Position numbers and translations under genes: made by a program
Part shown: piece after piece, positions 33,898 to 41,572 of the stretch
How the letters are laid out: every line of letters begins with the position of its first letter
Position numbering within the stretch: position 1 is the stretch's first letter
Origin: Mycolicibacterium lacusdiani
Lineage (GTDB): Bacteria > Actinomycetota > Actinomycetes > Mycobacteriales > Mycobacteriaceae
NCBI RefSeq assembly: GCF_021916785.1
Contig: NZ_JAKCFC010000006.1
Location: forward strand, 1 to 64,000
Length of the DNA stretch: 64,000 nt
Direction: 5' to 3'
The notes under the pieces: generated by a model
What the model was told of the DNA's origin: nothing
Seen by the model: the letters and a program-made list of their open reading frames with translations, nothing else
Database searches by the model: none

Positions 33898-34578
33898 ATG
33901 AGCGCAGAGCGACGGGCCGCCGGAGGCCGGCCGCGCGCGTTCGACGAGGATCACGCGCTCGATGGAGCGATCGACGTGTTCTGGCGTCTCGGATACGAGG
34001 GCGCGTCACTGACCGAACTGACGCGGGCCATGGGCATCAACAAGCCGAGTATGTACGCCGTCTTCGGTAGTAAGGAAGAGCTCTTCGTCCGTGCGCTGGA
34101 GCGTTATGGCCTGTTGTATCGAGTACGCCTCGATGCGGTGCTGGCCAAGTCCACCACGTACGAGGTCCTCGAATCGTATCTGCGGTCGGTGGCGGAGTCG
34201 GCTACCCGGGGGAGCGTGGCGGGATGCCTGTCCATCCAAGGTGGGCTATCGTGCGCGCCAGACAACGCGCGCATTCCGCTGCTTCTTGCCGAGTATCGTC
34301 AGGGCCTTGAAGATGCTGTGGCGAAGGCACTCTCGCAGACGGTCGACGCCACCCAGCCCGGTGTCAACACCGCAGCCCTGGCGGGTTACGCCGTGACGGT
34401 CGGACAGGGGATCGCCGTGCATGCCGCCGCGGGAGTGGACTCGGCGAGGCTGGACGCCGTGGTCGACGTGGCACTGGCGGGGCTCGCGAGTCACCTTGTC
34501 GCCAAGGAGCCTGGGGACGGGTCTACCTCGAGCCCGAAGCGGGTTCGTGGCCGCAAGACCGCGCCGCGGAATCGATGA
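33898..34578 (+). CDS. TetR/AcrR-family regulator
   Basis: A 226-residue regulator with HTH YEGASLTELTRAMGINKPSMYAVFGSKEEL, typical of the AcrR/NemR-like group that opens GRPRAFDEDHAL. The C-terminal domain contains GSVAGCLSIQGGLSC, with two Cys residues in a short stretch that could sense electrophiles (inference). Controls the divergent SDR through the paired TACCG sites. It is followed by an alpha/beta hydrolase on the same strand after about 45 bp, possibly co-regulated. Confidence 0.87.
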   Translation: MSAERRAAGGRPRAFDEDHALDGAIDVFWRLGYEGASLTELTRAMGINKPSMYAVFGSKEELFVRALERYGLLYRVRLDAVLAKSTTYEVLESYLRSVAESATRGSVAGCLSIQGGLSCAPDNARIPLLLAEYRQGLEDAVAKALSQTVDATQPGVNTAALAGYAVTVGQGIAVHAAAGVDSARLDAVVDVALAGLASHLVAKEPGDGSTSSPKRVRGRKTAPRNR

Positions 34579-34623
34579 GCAGCCAATCCGGTTGCACATC
34601 AGATGCCCCAACGGAGCCCGAAC

Positions 34624-35556
34624 GTGACGACCCGAGCCATCCAGATCCCCCGCGGCACATTCGCCCTCGCGGCGAACCTGCACCTGCCCAACGACTTCGA
34701 CGAATCGCGGTCGTACCCGGCGGTCGTGCTGTCGACACCCGGTAGCAGCGTCAAGGAGCAGATCGGGGCGAACTACGCCTCCCGGCTGGCCGCGCACGGC
34801 ATCGTTGCGGTGGCGTTCGATCCGGCCCACCAGGGTGAGAGTGGGGGTGCTGACAGGGATCTCGAGGACCCGTATGAGCGCAGTGAGGACATCTCATACG
34901 TCATCGACGCCCTGGACGTCATGCCGGGCGTCGATGCCGATCGCATAGGCGTGCTCGGGATCTGCGCCGGTGGCGGCTACGCCGTGCACACCGCCCGGAC
35001 CGATCACCGCATTCGTGCGGTGGGCACCGTGGTGCCCGTCAACATCGGCGACGCGTGGCGCTCGGCGGGGTTCCACCCCGACGGACCCGCCGTAGCCCTC
35101 GACGACATGGCGACGGTACGGACCCGCGAGGCCCAGGCCGGAGAATCGGGTCGCGTCCCGTGGCTTCCCGACACGCTCGAGGACGCAGCAGCGGCCGGGA
35201 TCAGTGACATCGACAACGTCCAGGCAATCACCTACTACCGGACTCCCCGTGGGGCGCACCCACGTTCGACGAACCGCCGGCTCGTGCGCAGTGACGCGCT
35301 ATTGATGGGTTACGACGCCTTCCACCTCGTCGATCAGCTAGTGACCCAGCCGCTACAGGTCGTCCTCGCGGGGCGTGAGGGGGTCACCGGGTCGTACCAG
35401 GCGGGCCTGACCCTGTGGCAGATGGCGCCCAATCCAGTCGACCTGATGGTCCTGGAGGGCGCCGGCCACTACGAGATGTACGACGTCCCCGAGTACGTCG
35501 ACCGAGCCGTCGACCGCCTGGCCGGTTTCTTCGGCGAGCACCTCGCCGCCCGATGA
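34624..35556 (+). CDS. Alpha/beta hydrolase, dienelactone-hydrolase-like with Cys nucleophile
   Basis: A 310-residue alpha/beta hydrolase. The nucleophile elbow reads GICAGGG, so Cys takes the place of the usual Ser, as in dienelactone hydrolases. It has VVLSTPGSSVKEQ as an oxyanion loop, AFDPAHQGESGG, and a late GAGHYEMYD providing the catalytic His. GTG 34624 follows a GGAG site; ATG 34603 is the alternative. Follows the TetR gene in the same direction, which suggests a shared detoxification response. Substrate unknown. Confidence 0.8.
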   Translation: MTTRAIQIPRGTFALAANLHLPNDFDESRSYPAVVLSTPGSSVKEQIGANYASRLAAHGIVAVAFDPAHQGESGGADRDLEDPYERSEDISYVIDALDVMPGVDADRIGVLGICAGGGYAVHTARTDHRIRAVGTVVPVNIGDAWRSAGFHPDGPAVALDDMATVRTREAQAGESGRVPWLPDTLEDAAAAGISDIDNVQAITYYRTPRGAHPRSTNRRLVRSDALLMGYDAFHLVDQLVTQPLQVVLAGREGVTGSYQAGLTLWQMAPNPVDLMVLEGAGHYEMYDVPEYVDRAVDRLAGFFGEHLAAR

Positions 35557-35569
35557 CCCGCGGGGTTGG

Positions 35570-36422
35570 TCAGCGATCCCTGGCGAACAGTTGATTCAGT
35601 TCGTCAAAGCTCGCCGCGTCGCCGAGGCCCATGAACGAGCCCGTGTCGGCCACCTCGCGCGCAGTCCGCAGGAACGCACCCCATGCCACCCTGGTGAGCG
35701 CAGAGCCCAGACTGATCCGCCGCACGCCCAGCTCTTCGAGGTCGCTGACCCGCAGACCGGTATCCGATCCCATCAGAACGTTGACCGGATGCGGGCGCAG
35801 CGCATCGACCAACTCGGCGATGTCACTTCGCGATCGGACACCGGGTGCGTACAGCACGTCGGCGCCGGCATCGGCGAATGCCTGCAGTCGCGTGATGGCT
35901 TCGCGCAGTGGGTCCGGATGTCCGTAGAGGAAGCACTCTGCACGGCCCGTCAGCAGGACGTGCGGATTCGACGCGTCGATGGCGGCTCGTGCGACGCGCA
36001 CCCGCTCCGTCGCGACCTCCAGCGCATACACGGGATCATCGCCGTGGCCATGCACGTCTTCGATGGAGAGCCCGGCCACACCGGTCTCGACGCATCGCCT
36101 GACGTTTGGCGGCTAGCCCATCGAGGTCCTCGGCGTAGCCGGACTGGAAGTCGGCGTTCACGGGAAGCGGTGTCGCCTCGACGATCGCTGCGACGTTGGC
36201 CAGTACGTCGTCGACGCCGAGCGCCGTCAGGTCGTCGGGAAGTCCCCGTGCGAAGGCCGCCCCGGCGCTGGTCGTCGCCAATGCTGGGAAACCGATGCCG
36301 GCCAACGCAATCGCCGTCCCGGCATCCCAGGGGTTCGGGATCACGAAGCAGCCCTGCTCGTGCAACCGGCCGAAGGGTGTCGCGCTCTTGCCGGTGTGCG
36401 GTTCGTCGGTCACGAGCCTCAT
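35570..36422 (-). pseudogene. Frameshifted isocitrate lyase/PEP mutase superfamily gene
   Basis: Two minus-strand frames together make one protein. Residues from ATG 36422 cover GRLHEQGCFVIPNPWDAGTA, TTSAGAA and PLPVNADFQSGYAEDLDGLAA. The second frame continues with NVRRCVETGVAGLSIEDVHG, RAECFLYG, AGADVLYAPG and GVRRISLGSALTR. The break is at 36105-36107, where a run of three T on the plus strand (AAA coding) has one base too many: removing it restores GLAANVRRCVETGVAGLS. The intact form would resemble 2-methylisocitrate lyase/carboxyphosphonoenolpyruvate mutase-like enzymes. Either a recent inactivation or a single-base sequencing error; no other damage is seen, so an error or very young mutation is likely. 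Confidence 0.85.
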
Positions 36423-36468
36423 TCAACGGCTCAGTGCCTACTTAGATCAAGGGATTAGAAGCGGGCAC

Positions 36469-37806
36469 TTAGAGGTAGGCGTCGTCGTCGACGGCTTGAC
36501 GGACGATGGCCAGCGTCTCGCGAAGGGTGTCGAGGTCGGTGGATCCCAGCGCCAGCCGGATGGCCTGCGGCTGGTGCGTCGAGGTGGTGAAGGGTTCGGC
36601 CGTGGACACCGAGATGTTCTGTTCTGCAAGGGCGGCCACCAGGCGGTCTGCCCGCGACTCTTCGGCGAGCGGGAGCCAGAGGAAGTACGACGACCTGTGG
36701 CCGACATGTGCTAGCCCGGCCATGGCTTCGAGGGCGAGAGACTGCCGCTCGCGGGCGTCGAGTCGCTTCTCCCGCTCGAGCCGGGTGACGACACCGTCGT
36801 CCAGCCACCGGCAGGCGATCGCAGTGGTGATGGCCGGGGTGTTCCAGGTGGTGGCGCGGATCGCGCGTTCGATCGCCGGAACGAGTGTCGGTGGTGCTGC
36901 GATGAACCCGACGCGCAGGCCGGTCGCCACGTTCTTCGACAGTCCCGACACGTAGACGGTGATGTCCGGCGCAAGCGCGGCGAGCGGTGGCGGTGGCTTC
37001 TCGACGAGGTAGGCGTACGCCGCATCTTCGATGATCAGGAGTCCGAATCTGCGCGCCGTGTCGACCAGCCGGGCACGCGCGGCGGCGTCCATCACCCATC
37101 CGAGCGGATTGTGCAGAGTCGGCATGGTGTACACGGCGGTGATGTGCCGCTGCGCGCAAAGCCGTTCGAGGGCATCGAGATCCGGCCCGCCCGGGGTTAT
37201 CGGCAGCGGAGCGAGTTCGAACCGCAGTGATTCGGCGAGCACCTTGAACCCGGGGTAGGTGAGGGCGTCCACCGCGACGACGTCCCCCGGTTGCAACAGT
37301 GCCAGCGCGCTCACGGCCAGGCCGTGCTGCGCGCCGGAGACCAGGAGAACTTCGTCGGCGCCGACGCGGAGGCCGCGTCGACGCAGATGCCGGGCGACGG
37401 TGGCCCTCTCGTGGGGACGGCCGCCGTGGGGCTGGTAGCGCAGCAGCGACTCTAGGTCGCCCGACGTGGCGAGGTCCCGCAGTGCGTGCCGCAGCAGGTC
37501 GGCTTGGCCGGGCAGTGCCGGATAGTTGAAGTTGAGGTCGATGGCGTCGGCTGCCACGGCGTGCTGGTCGATGCCGTGTCCGGCGGGCAGCGCGAGGTCG
37601 CGGACGAAGGTACCGCGGCCCTGCTCGCCACTGACCAGGCCCATCGATCCCAACTCGGCGTAGACGCGGGTCGCGGTGGCCACGGCGATGCCCTCGCGAA
37701 CTGCCAGTTGTCGGTGCGTGGGCAGCCTCGTTCCGGCCGGCATTCGTCCCGTGCGAATGTCGGCCGCCAGCGCGTCGACCACGCGCTTGTACCTGGCCAC
37801 GGCCAT
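36469..37806 (-). CDS. MocR-type regulator (GntR HTH fused to aminotransferase)
   Basis: A 445-residue fusion. The N-terminal GntR winged helix contains LAADIRTGRMPAGTRLPTHRQLA and VATATRVYAELGSMGLVSG. After a linker, a fold-type I aminotransferase-like domain has YQPHGGRPHERATVA, VLLVSGAQHGL, PTLHNPLGWVM, IIEDAAYAYL and the PLP-lysine segment YVSGLSKNVATGLRVGF. MocR proteins sense PLP-linked amino compounds and usually regulate the divergent gene, here the DJ-1/PfpI gene. ATG 37806 is chosen over 37872 because the intervening stretch carries the operator-like repeat. Confidence 0.9.
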   Translation of the reverse strand: MAVARYKRVVDALAADIRTGRMPAGTRLPTHRQLAVREGIAVATATRVYAELGSMGLVSGEQGRGTFVRDLALPAGHGIDQHAVAADAIDLNFNYPALPGQADLLRHALRDLATSGDLESLLRYQPHGGRPHERATVARHLRRRGLRVGADEVLLVSGAQHGLAVSALALLQPGDVVAVDALTYPGFKVLAESLRFELAPLPITPGGPDLDALERLCAQRHITAVYTMPTLHNPLGWVMDAAARARLVDTARRFGLLIIEDAAYAYLVEKPPPPLAALAPDITVYVSGLSKNVATGLRVGFIAAPPTLVPAIERAIRATTWNTPAITTAIACRWLDDGVVTRLEREKRLDARERQSLALEAMAGLAHVGHRSSYFLWLPLAEESRADRLVAALAEQNISVSTAEPFTTSTHQPQAIRLALGSTDLDTLRETLAIVRQAVDDDAYL

Positions 37807-37820
37807 GGGGCCGATTGTAT

Positions 37821-37846
37821 GCAGGACAATTCTTTGACCGTCCTGC
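37821..37846. promoter_or_regulatory. Inverted repeat in the mocR/DJ-1 divergent region
   Basis: GCAGGAC-N12-GTCCTGC is a perfect 7-bp inverted repeat in the 83-bp gap between the divergent MocR and DJ-1/PfpI genes; a second GTCGTCC half-like motif follows at about 37851. A reasonable MocR operator candidate. Confidence 0.5.
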
Positions 37847-37889
37847 GTGGTCGTCCATACGGTGATCGGCACAGGCGAAAGGACTGACC

Positions 37890-38504
37890 GTGCACATCGC
37901 GATCCTCACCTTCGAGGGCTACAACGAACTCGACTCACTGATCGCCCTCGGCGTGCTCAACCGCGTGCAGCGAGACGACTGGCGCGTCACCATCGCGACC
38001 CCGTCGCCGCGAGTGCGGTCGATGAACGGCGTGGTCGTCGAACGGATGGCCGATTTAGACGAAGCGTGCGACGCCGACGCCGTCATCGTGGGCAGCGGCA
38101 TCGCCACCCGTGACGTCGTCGAAGACCGCACCATCATGAACACGCTGCGACGTTTGGACGCGTCTCGCCAGCTCATCGCCGGACAGTGTTCTGGTGCGCT
38201 GGTCTTGGCGAAACTCGATCTGCTCCAAGATGTCCCAGCGTGTACGGATCTGACGACCAAGCCGTGGGTCGTCGCCGCGGGCGTCGAGGTGCTCAATCAG
38301 CCCTTCTTCGCCAGAGGGAACGTCGCGACCGCAGGCGGCTGCCTGGCCTCCCACTATCTGGCTGCGTGGATCATCGCCCGTCTCGCGGGTAGGGACGCAG
38401 CCAACGACGCGCTGCACTACTTCGCACCCGTCGGAGAGAAGGACGAGTACGTCGAGCGCGCGTGGCGCAACATCGCGAATTACCTGCCGGCCGTGCACGT
38501 CTGA
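37890..38504 (+). CDS. DJ-1/PfpI-family protein
   Basis: A 204-residue class I glutamine-amidotransferase-like protein. The nucleophile elbow IAGQCSGALVLAKL holds the reactive Cys, and AGGCLASHYLAAW holds a downstream His. The early Glu of the DJ-1 triad is probably in FEGYNELDSL. The family includes glyoxalase III/deglycase-like and isonitrile hydratase-like proteins; this one most resembles the isonitrile hydratase/transcription-linked group, but the assignment is uncertain. GTG 37890 follows GAAAGGA. Divergently paired with the MocR regulator, which likely controls it. Confidence 0.83.
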   Translation: MHIAILTFEGYNELDSLIALGVLNRVQRDDWRVTIATPSPRVRSMNGVVVERMADLDEACDADAVIVGSGIATRDVVEDRTIMNTLRRLDASRQLIAGQCSGALVLAKLDLLQDVPACTDLTTKPWVVAAGVEVLNQPFFARGNVATAGGCLASHYLAAWIIARLAGRDAANDALHYFAPVGEKDEYVERAWRNIANYLPAVHV

Positions 38505-38515
38505 GTGCTCGCGGG

Positions 38516-39013
38516 TCAACCCCTGGGCAACGGAAGATGCATGACGTGCAGTCCCACCATCCCGTGGGTACGTGACCGGAACGCGCCAGGCACGGTGCCC
38601 ACGATGGTGAAGCCGAGGGACTGCCACAGGGCGACCGCCCGGTGATTCGTCTCGACGACGGCGTTGAATTGGATGGCGGCGAAGCCGTTGCGCTCGTGCC
38701 AGTCGATGACCCACTCGGCCATGGCGCGCCCGACGCCGCGGGTGCCCGCCCGCGGGTCCACCATGAAGCTCGCCGTCCCGACATGGCTGCCGCGCCCCGG
38801 TCGGTTCGGCCCCATCTTCGCGGTGCCGACGATGCCTCCGTGGTCGTCGACGGCGACGATTGCGTGCGCGGGAGGCGGTTCCAGCCACAACCGCTCGACG
38901 TCGTCGTCGGACAGGGGTTCGGGGCATGCGTAACTCTCGCCGTCGGCCACGATCAGGCGGAAGAACTCGGCGATCTCGGGAATGTCGGGCCGTTCGGCGG
39001 TACGGATCTGCAC
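38516..39013 (-). CDS. GNAT-family N-acetyltransferase
   Basis: A 165-residue acetyltransferase. It has a standard GNAT core: IVAVDDHGGIVGTAKM, SHVGTASFMVDP, then the acetyl-CoA pyrophosphate loop RAGTRGVGRAMAEWVI, FNAVVETNHRAVALWQSLGF and a final strand. Small-molecule or protein substrate unknown. Follows the Rrf2 gene on the same strand by 25 bp, so it may be part of the Rrf2 unit. ATG 39013. Confidence 0.82.
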   Translation of the reverse strand: MQIRTAERPDIPEIAEFFRLIVADGESYACPEPLSDDDVERLWLEPPPAHAIVAVDDHGGIVGTAKMGPNRPGRGSHVGTASFMVDPRAGTRGVGRAMAEWVIDWHERNGFAAIQFNAVVETNHRAVALWQSLGFTIVGTVPGAFRSRTHGMVGLHVMHLPLPRG

Positions 39014-39038
39014 TAGCGACCTCCAAGACGTGAGCTGA

Positions 39039-39491
39039 TCACCGTGGTCGCCGTCCCATCTTTCCCACTGTCAGTGCGTCGCGAAGCACGTCGGCGACGG
39101 TGACCTCCCCGAGTCGTGCCTCGACGGCGTCGGCGAGTTCGCGATCCAGCGCGGCCAATGCTCGGTTTACGCCGAGGCCGGTGGGGCACCGAGGGTTTGG
39201 GCCGTGCAGCCCCAGCACCGGGTCGTCGCCCTGGACTAGTCGCCAGACCTCGGCGAGGGTCATCGTCTCCGCCGCCCGGCTGAGCACCCAGCCCCCACGG
39301 GCGCCAGGTGTGGAAGCCACGAGGCCCGATTCCCGTAAGGGGGTGAGCACCCGACGCACATAGACGGGGCTGGCGTTGACGCTCGCGGCGAGTTCGTCGG
39401 AGCTGACCGGGCCTGGAACGTCGGTGCCTGCCAAGTAGGTCAGAACGTGGACCGCCACGGCGAACTGCGTATTGGTCGGTGTTGCCACCAT
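39039..39491 (-). CDS. Rrf2-family transcriptional regulator
   Basis: A 150-residue Rrf2 protein. The winged helix runs QFAVAVHVLTYLAG, SSDELAASVNASPVYVRRVLTPLRESGLV, with wing STPGARGGWVLSR. Only one cysteine (in NPRCPTG) is present, so it lacks the three-Cys cluster site of IscR/NsrR; it is more like the YwnA/CymR-type group. A perfect 25-bp palindrome lies 47 bp upstream of its start. Genes of this type are commonly paired with an NAD(P)-binding NmrA-like enzyme; here the divergent partner is a degraded remnant. Confidence 0.85.
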   Translation of the reverse strand: MVATPTNTQFAVAVHVLTYLAGTDVPGPVSSDELAASVNASPVYVRRVLTPLRESGLVASTPGARGGWVLSRAAETMTLAEVWRLVQGDDPVLGLHGPNPRCPTGLGVNRALAALDRELADAVEARLGEVTVADVLRDALTVGKMGRRPR

Positions 39492-39537
39492 TCAAGCTTG
39501 CCATATCGCAACCGACATGACTACAGTTCGGGTCGAT

Positions 39538-39562
39538 ATTCGCAATCAGCGTGATTGCGAAT
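39538..39562. promoter_or_regulatory. Perfect palindrome, probable Rrf2 operator
   Basis: ATTCGCAATCA-GCG-TGATTGCGAAT is a perfect 11-bp inverted repeat. It lies between the Rrf2 start (39491) and the ribosome site AAGGAGG (39564-39570) of the former target gene. A further partial copy TATCGCAA is at 39504-39511, close to the Rrf2 start. Confidence 0.75.
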
Positions 39563-39577
39563 CAAGGAGGTAGTCAC

Positions 39578-39828
39578 GTGTTGATCCGGCAGAGGTCGTG
39601 CTGATGAGCCGGACGGTTGAATCGCTGTCCAGCTTCACCGCTCGTGGAAGCCGGGGTGCGTCACGGCGTCTACACGTCGGTCCCGAATCCCCTGCCAGCC
39701 AACCCCGCCCTCGCCGCACCGGACCACCTCGCGAGGGCTACCTTGCCGACGTCACCACGGCCGTGCGCGACCTGACCGGGCGACGGCCGACATCACTCGA
39801 AGAACTCGCGCTGCCGGTCGCCCCGTGA
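39578..39828 (+). pseudogene. Eroded NmrA-family NAD(P)-binding oxidoreductase remnant
   Basis: A good AAGGAGG site precedes GTG 39578, which reads VLI and then hits TGA after eight codons. Further on, two segments of an NmrA-like protein can be recognised in different frames: EAGVRHGVYTSVPNPLPA with PALAAPDH (about 39648-39730), and then GYLADVTTAVRDLTGRRPTSLEELAL near the C terminus (about 39735-39820). A normal gene is about 850 bp, so most of the coding sequence, including the Rossmann loop and much of the middle, has been deleted. A 75-codon open frame from ATG 39604 remains, but I regard it as fortuitous. The neighbouring Rrf2 gene and its operator are intact. Confidence 0.7.
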
Positions 39829-40613
39829 GGGTCAGACGCCTCGGCTGGGCCGGCATCGAGGTCATCAGTCACCGGGGGCCTTCGCTCGTGGTGGACTTCG
39901 TGCGGGACTTCTCCCTCCTGCGTGTCACCCAGCCGGATGGCGCCTTCGCCGAGCCGGAGGGTACTGCGCTTGCGGCTCTGGTCACCCACCTGCACGAAGA
40001 CCACACCGACGTCGCCGCGATCCAATCGGTCGTAGGCGATACGGGTTTGGTGCTGCGTCCCGCACCGTTCGTCGCCGCATCCGACGAAGCCGTGTTCACC
40101 GACGGTGCGGAGACCGATCTCGAGACCAGCGCGCTGAACGTGCGAATCGTCGACGAATGGCGTCGGATTCAGTTGCCGCCGTTCACCATTACGGCGGTTC
40201 CGGCGGTCGATGGCCTCGGCGACCCGCAACTCAATTGGGTCATCGAGGCGGACGGTCAGCGCGTGTTCCACGGCGGAGACACCATCTTCCACGGCTACTG
40301 GTGGCTCATCGCCAAGCGAGCCGGGCCCATCGACCTCGCCGTGCTGCCGATCAACGGAGCAGTCGTGAACGTGCCGCACCTGCAACCGTCTAGCCCACTG
40401 CCCGCGGTGATGACACCGGAGCAGGCCGCGCAAGCCGCACTGATACTGGGTTCGAGGGCGGTCCTGCCCATGCACTTCGGAGTCCACCAGCCGCCGGTCT
40501 ACGTCGAGGCGGCCGACGCGGTCGCGAGGTTGGCCGATGCAGGCCGGCAGTTCTCGTTCCGGGTGGTGAACCTCGAACCGGGGGATGGTTACGACATTCC
40601 GCCCGCACGCTGA
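39825..40613 (+). CDS. MBL-fold metallo-hydrolase (UlaG/RMFP-like)
   Basis: A 262-residue metallo-beta-lactamase-fold protein. The metal motif LVTHLHEDHTD (HxHxDH), a second ligand at HGGDTIFHG, and LPMHFGVHQ near the C terminus are all present. The lack of a typical lactamase signature and the MRVRRLGWAGIEV start place it with UlaG/L-ascorbate-6-P-lactonase-like proteins. GTG 39825 overlaps the stop of the NmrA remnant (GTGA), so it was probably translationally coupled to that gene before it decayed. Likely part of the Rrf2-regulated unit. Confidence 0.83.
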   Translation: MRVRRLGWAGIEVISHRGPSLVVDFVRDFSLLRVTQPDGAFAEPEGTALAALVTHLHEDHTDVAAIQSVVGDTGLVLRPAPFVAASDEAVFTDGAETDLETSALNVRIVDEWRRIQLPPFTITAVPAVDGLGDPQLNWVIEADGQRVFHGGDTIFHGYWWLIAKRAGPIDLAVLPINGAVVNVPHLQPSSPLPAVMTPEQAAQAALILGSRAVLPMHFGVHQPPVYVEAADAVARLADAGRQFSFRVVNLEPGDGYDIPPAR

Positions 40614-40644
40614 CCCACATCTAGCCGGCCGACCTGCCGGACGC

Positions 40645-41478
40645 TCAGAAGTTGGTCGCAATAGCGCGTTCGCGCCACGGGGCCAGTTCGGCCGCGTCGT
40701 CGGCAACCCGCTGCGCGGTGGCTGCGACGGCGTCGGGCCCGATGGGCAGCCTGGTGGGCGGGGAGCCCGCGGTCACGACGTCGTAGACCAGCGCGGCCAG
40801 CTTGTCCGGATCGCCCTCCTGTGTCTGATCCATCGGCCCGATCTGCTCGAGTTGGCGGTGCGCGGGCGTGCCTGCGTAGTCGTCGATCGAACCGTGGTTC
40901 GCTGCCACCCACACGGTCGAGGGATCGAGGAAGTTCGTCCTGAAGGCGCCGGGCTCGATCGCCATGACGGAGATGCCGAGCGGGGCGAGGTCCTGGCGCA
41001 ACCCCGCAGTCAGCCCCTCGACCGCGAACTTCGACGCGTTGTACATCGACGACGAGGGGAAACCGATGACACCACCCATCGAGCTGAGGTTGACGATGGT
41101 GCCCGACCGCTGCGCCCGCAGCGTGGGAAGTGCTGCGCGGATGACGTCGATGGTGCCGAAGACGTTGAGGTCGAACTGATTCCGAACCTGCTCGTCCGTC
41201 ATCTCCTCCAGCGCGCCCATCAGTGGCCTGCCCGCGTTGTTCACGATCACGTCGATGCGGCCGAACCGTTCCACCGTCGCGTCGACGGCGGCGCGCACCT
41301 GGTCGGGCGACGTCACGTCGAGCGGTAGGGCGAGCAGTCGGCCGCCGTCGCCGAGCGCGTCGGTGACGGCCTGCGCATTGCGCGCGGTCGCCGCGACGTC
41401 GTCGCCGTGCGCGAGCGCGTGGCGCGCGATTGCCGCGCCCAGGCCCTTCGACGATCCGGTGATGAACCAGGTGCCCAT
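40645..41478 (-). CDS. Short-chain dehydrogenase/reductase under WHG-type TetR
   Basis: A 277-residue SDR: FITGSSKGLGAAIA, TARNAQAV, VNNAGRPLMGAL, VNLSSMGGVIGF, YNASKFAVEGLTAGLRQDL, and EPGAFRTNFLDPS. It is of the SDR type that acts on 3-oxo or quinone substrates, with a long variable C terminus. ATG 41478 is the only sensible start. Divergent from the TetR at 41573, with a perfect operator between. Ends 31 bp after the stop of the plus-strand MBL gene. Confidence 0.86.
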   Translation of the reverse strand: MGTWFITGSSKGLGAAIARHALAHGDDVAATARNAQAVTDALGDGGRLLALPLDVTSPDQVRAAVDATVERFGRIDVIVNNAGRPLMGALEEMTDEQVRNQFDLNVFGTIDVIRAALPTLRAQRSGTIVNLSSMGGVIGFPSSSMYNASKFAVEGLTAGLRQDLAPLGISVMAIEPGAFRTNFLDPSTVWVAANHGSIDDYAGTPAHRQLEQIGPMDQTQEGDPDKLAALVYDVVTAGSPPTRLPIGPDAVAATAQRVADDAAELAPWRERAIATNF

Positions 41479-41490
41479 GTCGTTCTCCCT

Positions 41491-41524
41491 ATGTTAGTGG
41501 CCTCTTACATCTCAATGTAAGAGG
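41491..41524. promoter_or_regulatory. Palindromic TetR operator with extra half-site
   Basis: CCTCTTACAT-CTCA-ATGTAAGAGG (41501-41524) is a perfect 10-bp inverted repeat. Immediately before it, ATGTTAGTGG (41491-41500) matches the half-site at 8 of 10 bases and abuts the first arm, forming a second, imperfect palindrome. Located between the divergent SDR and TetR genes. Confidence 0.75.
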
Positions 41525-41572
41525 TTTCTCACTTCCGGTCAACCAGTGCCCGTGAGGTGCTAAGAACTAGGG

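Noticed and set aside
36431..36480. Terminator hairpin (GCCTAC...GTAGGC) between mocR and the PEP-mutase pseudogene
   Set aside because: The loop would exceed 30 bases and one arm lies within the mocR coding end; not convincing.
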